DNA of 54,336 nt, from the NCBI GenBank assembly GCA_944392445.1, contig CALXWT010000004.1:1-54336 (forward strand). Direction: 5' to 3'. This document shows positions 52,020 to 54,336 of this stretch, piece after piece. This DNA comes from an uncultured Clostridia bacterium (lineage in GTDB: Bacteria > Bacillota > Clostridia > TANB77 > CAG-508). Made by a program: the position numbers and the translations under genes. The notes beneath the pieces are model-generated. The model saw only the letters and a list, made by a program, of their open reading frames with translations, had not been told where the DNA came from and searched no databases. How positions within the stretch are numbered: the first letter of the stretch is position 1; every line of letters begins with the position of its first letter.

Positions 52020-52080
52020 TTTTGTCGGTTTTAGGGACAGGCTCTTTTCCGACAAGTTTGTCGGGTTTGGGGACAGGCTT
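52020..52080. repeat. GGGACAGGC repeat, two half-units, in the ftsE leader
   Basis: TTGTCGG..GGGACAGGC..CCGACAA is followed by a second TTGTCGGG..GGGGACAGGC. Unlike 34123 the second hairpin partner is absent. Confidence 0.7.
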
Positions 52081-52167
52081 GATTAATTTTGTTTTGCTTA
52101 ATTCGCCCCTTTTTTCAATCTGCCACTACTATTCAATTAATACTATTTCATACTAATTCACTTCTAT

Positions 52168-52196
52168 ATCATAACAATAAAATTAATTATTTGCAA
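52168..52196 (-). promoter_or_regulatory. promoter of the ftsE operon
   Basis: Minus-strand TTGCAA (52191-52196), 17-bp spacer, TATGAT (52168-52173). Confidence 0.65.
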
Positions 52197-52206
52197 TACT
52201 TTTTCA

Positions 52207-52256
52207 TACAAAAAACAACATAAATTTTTCTTTAAAAATTATTTATGTTGTTTTTC
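52207..52256. terminator. long hairpin terminator between structured element copy 2 and the ftsE promoter
   Basis: AAAACAACATAAAT pairs with ATTTATGTTGTTTT, with T-tracts on both strands. It would end transcription from the transketolase genes on the minus strand. Confidence 0.8.
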
Positions 52257-52330
52257 TTCAATTCTCTTTATAATATCTCTTTTTTACTTGTTTTTTTATA
52301 ATATTGTCATTTTTTGTCAAATTTGTAACT

Positions 52331-52536
52331 ATTCTAATTTACCTCTATATCTATTACGAGAAGGAGTATATATTTTTTTATTTTTATTTCCGGCCCCCAA
52401 CTGCGTACAAACTGTATAAAATCTCGCTATCACTCGATTTAACAGTTTGTAAACTTGTCGGTCCCCACCTTAAGCACTCCAATAAAAATAAAAAAATATA
52501 TACTCTTTCTCGTAAAAATCAACTATTAATTAGAAT
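52331..52536 (+). repeat. structured repeat element, copy 2 (candidate non-coding RNA)
   Basis: Outer arm ATTCTAATT (52331-52339) pairs with AATTAGAAT (52528-52536). The middle arm 52357-52388 pairs with 52481-52512 (31 of 32 Watson-Crick, one G-U that pairs only as plus-strand RNA). The inner arm TACAAACTGT (52406-52415) pairs with ACAGTTTGTA (52442-52451). The core matches copy 1 with few changes. As in copy 1, a T-run follows the right end (about 52543). The 539-base gap 52010-52548 holds this element, the hairpin terminator, the ftsE promoter and the short repeat. Confidence 0.8.
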
Positions 52537-52548
52537 TACAGCATTTTT

Positions 52549-53487
52549 TTAATTTTTTAGCACTTTCTCTACAATTGCATTACTATCTATTTTATAATAT
52601 GCAAGCAATTCTTCCCCTTTTCCACTTTGTCCAAAGGTATCCATTATGCCCATTCTTTCCACCTTTGTAGGGTATTCTTCTGCTAGTACCTCACAAACAC
52701 TACTTCCTAAGCCACCAATTATACTATGGTCTTCTACCGTAATTATTCGTTTGGTTTCTTTTGCACATTTTATAATCATTTCTCTATCTATTGGCTTTAT
52801 TGTATGCATATCTATTACTCTAACATTTATACCTTTTTCCTTTAAAATTTCCATAGCTTTTATTGCTTCTGATACACATACTCCCGTTGCAATAATACTT
52901 GCATCTGTTCCCTCACCTATTTGCACAGCTTTTCCTATTTCAAAATTGTCTGTGTCATAAATTACTGGTGTCTTCATTCTGCATAAACGTAAATATACAG
53001 GACCTTTTATTTTAGAAATTTCTCTTACTGCCCATTTTGTTTGAATGTCGTCTGATGTGCACATTACAGTCATATTTGGCAAACCTCTCATTAGGCTTAG
53101 GTCTTCTAGCATTTGATGTGTAGCACCATCTTCTCCAACACTTACTCCAGCATGTGTAGCACAAATTTTTACATTTAAGTTTGGATATGCAATACTATTT
53201 CTAATTTGCTCATAAGCTCTACCTGCTGCAAATACTGCAAATGTACTTGCATATGGTATTTTTCCAAATGTAGATAATCCTGCCGATATTCCCATAAGGT
53301 TTTGCTCTGCTATTCCTACATTTATAAATCTATCCGGAAACTTTTCTGCGAAAAGCTCTGTTTTAGTTGCTGTTGTCAAATCTGCATCAAGTACAACTAT
53401 ATTTTCATTTTCTTCTCCTAGCTTAGCTAGTTCTTCCCCATAGCTTTGTCTTGTAGCTATTTTTATATCTTCTCTCATCATCATCAC
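52549..53487 (-). CDS. transketolase, C-terminal subunit
   Basis: 312 residues, the pyrimidine-binding and C-terminal domains of a split transketolase. Blocks: FINVGIAEQNLMGISAGLST with the catalytic Glu, THAGVSVGEDGATHQMLEDL and ITVEDHSIIGGLGSSV. It forms the active enzyme with the N-terminal subunit encoded just upstream (11-base gap). Together they move two-carbon units between sugar phosphates in the non-oxidative pentose phosphate pathway. The start has AAAGGAACG nearby, and four Met codons follow, so the exact first residue is uncertain. Confidence 0.95.
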   Translation of the reverse strand: MMMMREDIKIATRQSYGEELAKLGEENENIVVLDADLTTATKTELFAEKFPDRFINVGIAEQNLMGISAGLSTFGKIPYASTFAVFAAGRAYEQIRNSIAYPNLNVKICATHAGVSVGEDGATHQMLEDLSLMRGLPNMTVMCTSDDIQTKWAVREISKIKGPVYLRLCRMKTPVIYDTDNFEIGKAVQIGEGTDASIIATGVCVSEAIKAMEILKEKGINVRVIDMHTIKPIDREMIIKCAKETKRIITVEDHSIIGGLGSSVCEVLAEEYPTKVERMGIMDTFGQSGKGEELLAYYKIDSNAIVEKVLKN

Positions 53488-53498
53488 TCGTTCCTTTC

Positions 53499-54335
53499 CT
53501 AAATCTCTAACATTGCCCTATTAAGTTCCTCCATAGCAAGATTATACTCCTCCTCATTTGGAGCCTTACCATGCCAAGAAGCTATATTCTCCATAAAAGA
53601 TACGCCCTTTCCTTTTATGGTTTTAGCAATAATTATTGTAGGTTTTCCTTTTGTTTGTTTTGCTGTTGTAATTGCATCTATTATTTCATCTATATTGTGA
53701 CCATTTATATTAACTACATTAAATCCAAAGCTTAGGAATTTTTCAGTTATATTATTCATACCACCTACTTTATCTATTTCACCATCTATTTGTAGGTTAT
53801 TATTATCTAATATAACACATAAATTATCTAAGTTGTTTTTGCTAGCTGACATAGCAGCTTCCCAAACTTGCCCCTCTTCTATTTCTCCATCTCCTAGTAT
53901 GCAATAAATTTTGCATCCGGCTTTATTCATTTTTGAAGCAATAGCCATACCTACACTTACAGATAGACCTTGTCCTAATGAACCTGTTGTCATATCAACT
54001 CCAGGAACTTTATTCATATCTGGATGCCCCTGCAATGGGCTTCCTAAGTGTCTAAAAGATTGTAAACCTTCTTTTGCAAAGTATCCTTTTTCTGCAAGCA
54101 CACTATATAATGCTATACACGCGTGCCCCTTTGATAAAACTAATCTATCTCTATTAGGGTCATCTGGTTTCTTTTCATCAATATTCATTTGGTTAAAATA
54201 TAATACTGTTAAAATATCTGCAATTGATAGTGAACCACCTGGATGTCCAGATTTTGCACTATACACTGCTTCTATTATATCTTTTCTTACTTCTAATGCA
54301 ATTTTCTTTAAAGCTTTTACATTGGTTATTTTCAT
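53499..54335 (-). CDS. transketolase, N-terminal subunit
   Basis: 278 residues, the thiamine diphosphate-binding half. SGHPGGSLSIADIL near residue 30, HACIALYSVLAEKGY, GSLGQGLSVSVGMA and the GDGEIEEGQVWEA ThDP motif are all present, as are NNNLQIDG and the His in GHNIDEI. The first visible codon is an ATG one base from the window edge; it is a plausible start, but the ribosome site lies outside. Split transketolases are common in clostridia and archaea. Confidence 0.94.
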   Translation of the reverse strand: MKITNVKALKKIALEVRKDIIEAVYSAKSGHPGGSLSIADILTVLYFNQMNIDEKKPDDPNRDRLVLSKGHACIALYSVLAEKGYFAKEGLQSFRHLGSPLQGHPDMNKVPGVDMTTGSLGQGLSVSVGMAIASKMNKAGCKIYCILGDGEIEEGQVWEAAMSASKNNLDNLCVILDNNNLQIDGEIDKVGGMNNITEKFLSFGFNVVNINGHNIDEIIDAITTAKQTKGKPTIIIAKTIKGKGVSFMENIASWHGKAPNEEEYNLAMEELNRAMLEI

Positions 54336-54336
54336 T

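Overview
The window looks like the chromosome of a low-GC Gram-positive anaerobe, most likely a gut-type Clostridia member. Evidence: very AT-rich DNA, AGGAGG-type ribosome sites, sortase class B, FtsEX with M23 hydrolases, DapL lysine synthesis and a large teichoic-acid-like cluster. Species cannot be told from sequence alone.

Layout. 1-4057 (minus): a cut-off membrane-anchored protein, an rlmB split by one extra base, a deoxyribosyltransferase-like protein and lepA. 4100-6320 (plus): a structured repeat element, then three one-gene cassettes that each have a consensus promoter, a start-site hairpin, a NUDIX-like protein with a decayed catalytic box and a strong terminator; their base use is unlike the neighbourhood. 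6629-7837: tyrS. 7900-25075 (minus): an 18 kb surface glycopolymer locus with an ABC exporter (TagGH-like), two nucleotidyltransferases (TagD-like, TarI/IspD-like), five proteins carrying CDP-glycerol glycerophosphotransferase-like domains, glycosyltransferases, an acyltransferase, an epimerase and a large polytopic protein. An SDR enzyme (25146-26000, minus) and a plus-strand pair (GT4 plus PlsC-like) may make the lipid anchor. 28382-37400: a zinc-ribbon orphan in the same cassette style, Hsp20 with a CIRCE-like site, a YgjP-type peptidase, a CDF transporter, coaE, tmcAL, rnhA, dapL, dapF, sortase B.

37537-37809 holds tRNA-Val, tRNA-Asp and tRNA-Phe. The 3' half of tRNA-Phe is the attachment site of a complete-looking 7.5 kb filamentous (inovirus-type) provirus, 37764-45274, bounded by identical 60-bp att repeats. 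On the minus strand it has an OB-like protein, major coat protein, a tRNA-like element, Zot ATPase, small membrane proteins, a pIII-like adsorption protein broken at a T6A6 run, a pVI-like protein, a hairpin-rich origin region, gene II-type replication protein and tyrosine integrase. On the plus strand it has a repressor and a small membrane protein. Three 20-bp palindromes between the divergent transcripts cover both promoters and form a compact lysogeny switch.

45433-54336: a TraX-like protein, an S41 protease, two M23 hydrolases, ftsX, ftsE and a split transketolase.

Repeats deserve attention. A ~200-bp element (4149-4346 and 52331-52536) keeps its core sequence while its flanking arms differ between copies yet stay self-complementary, and wobble changes favour a plus-strand RNA. 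A second hairpin family lies at 6311, 47629 and (partial) 30310. GGGGACAGGC repeats at 34123-34258 can form paired hairpins with complementary loops.
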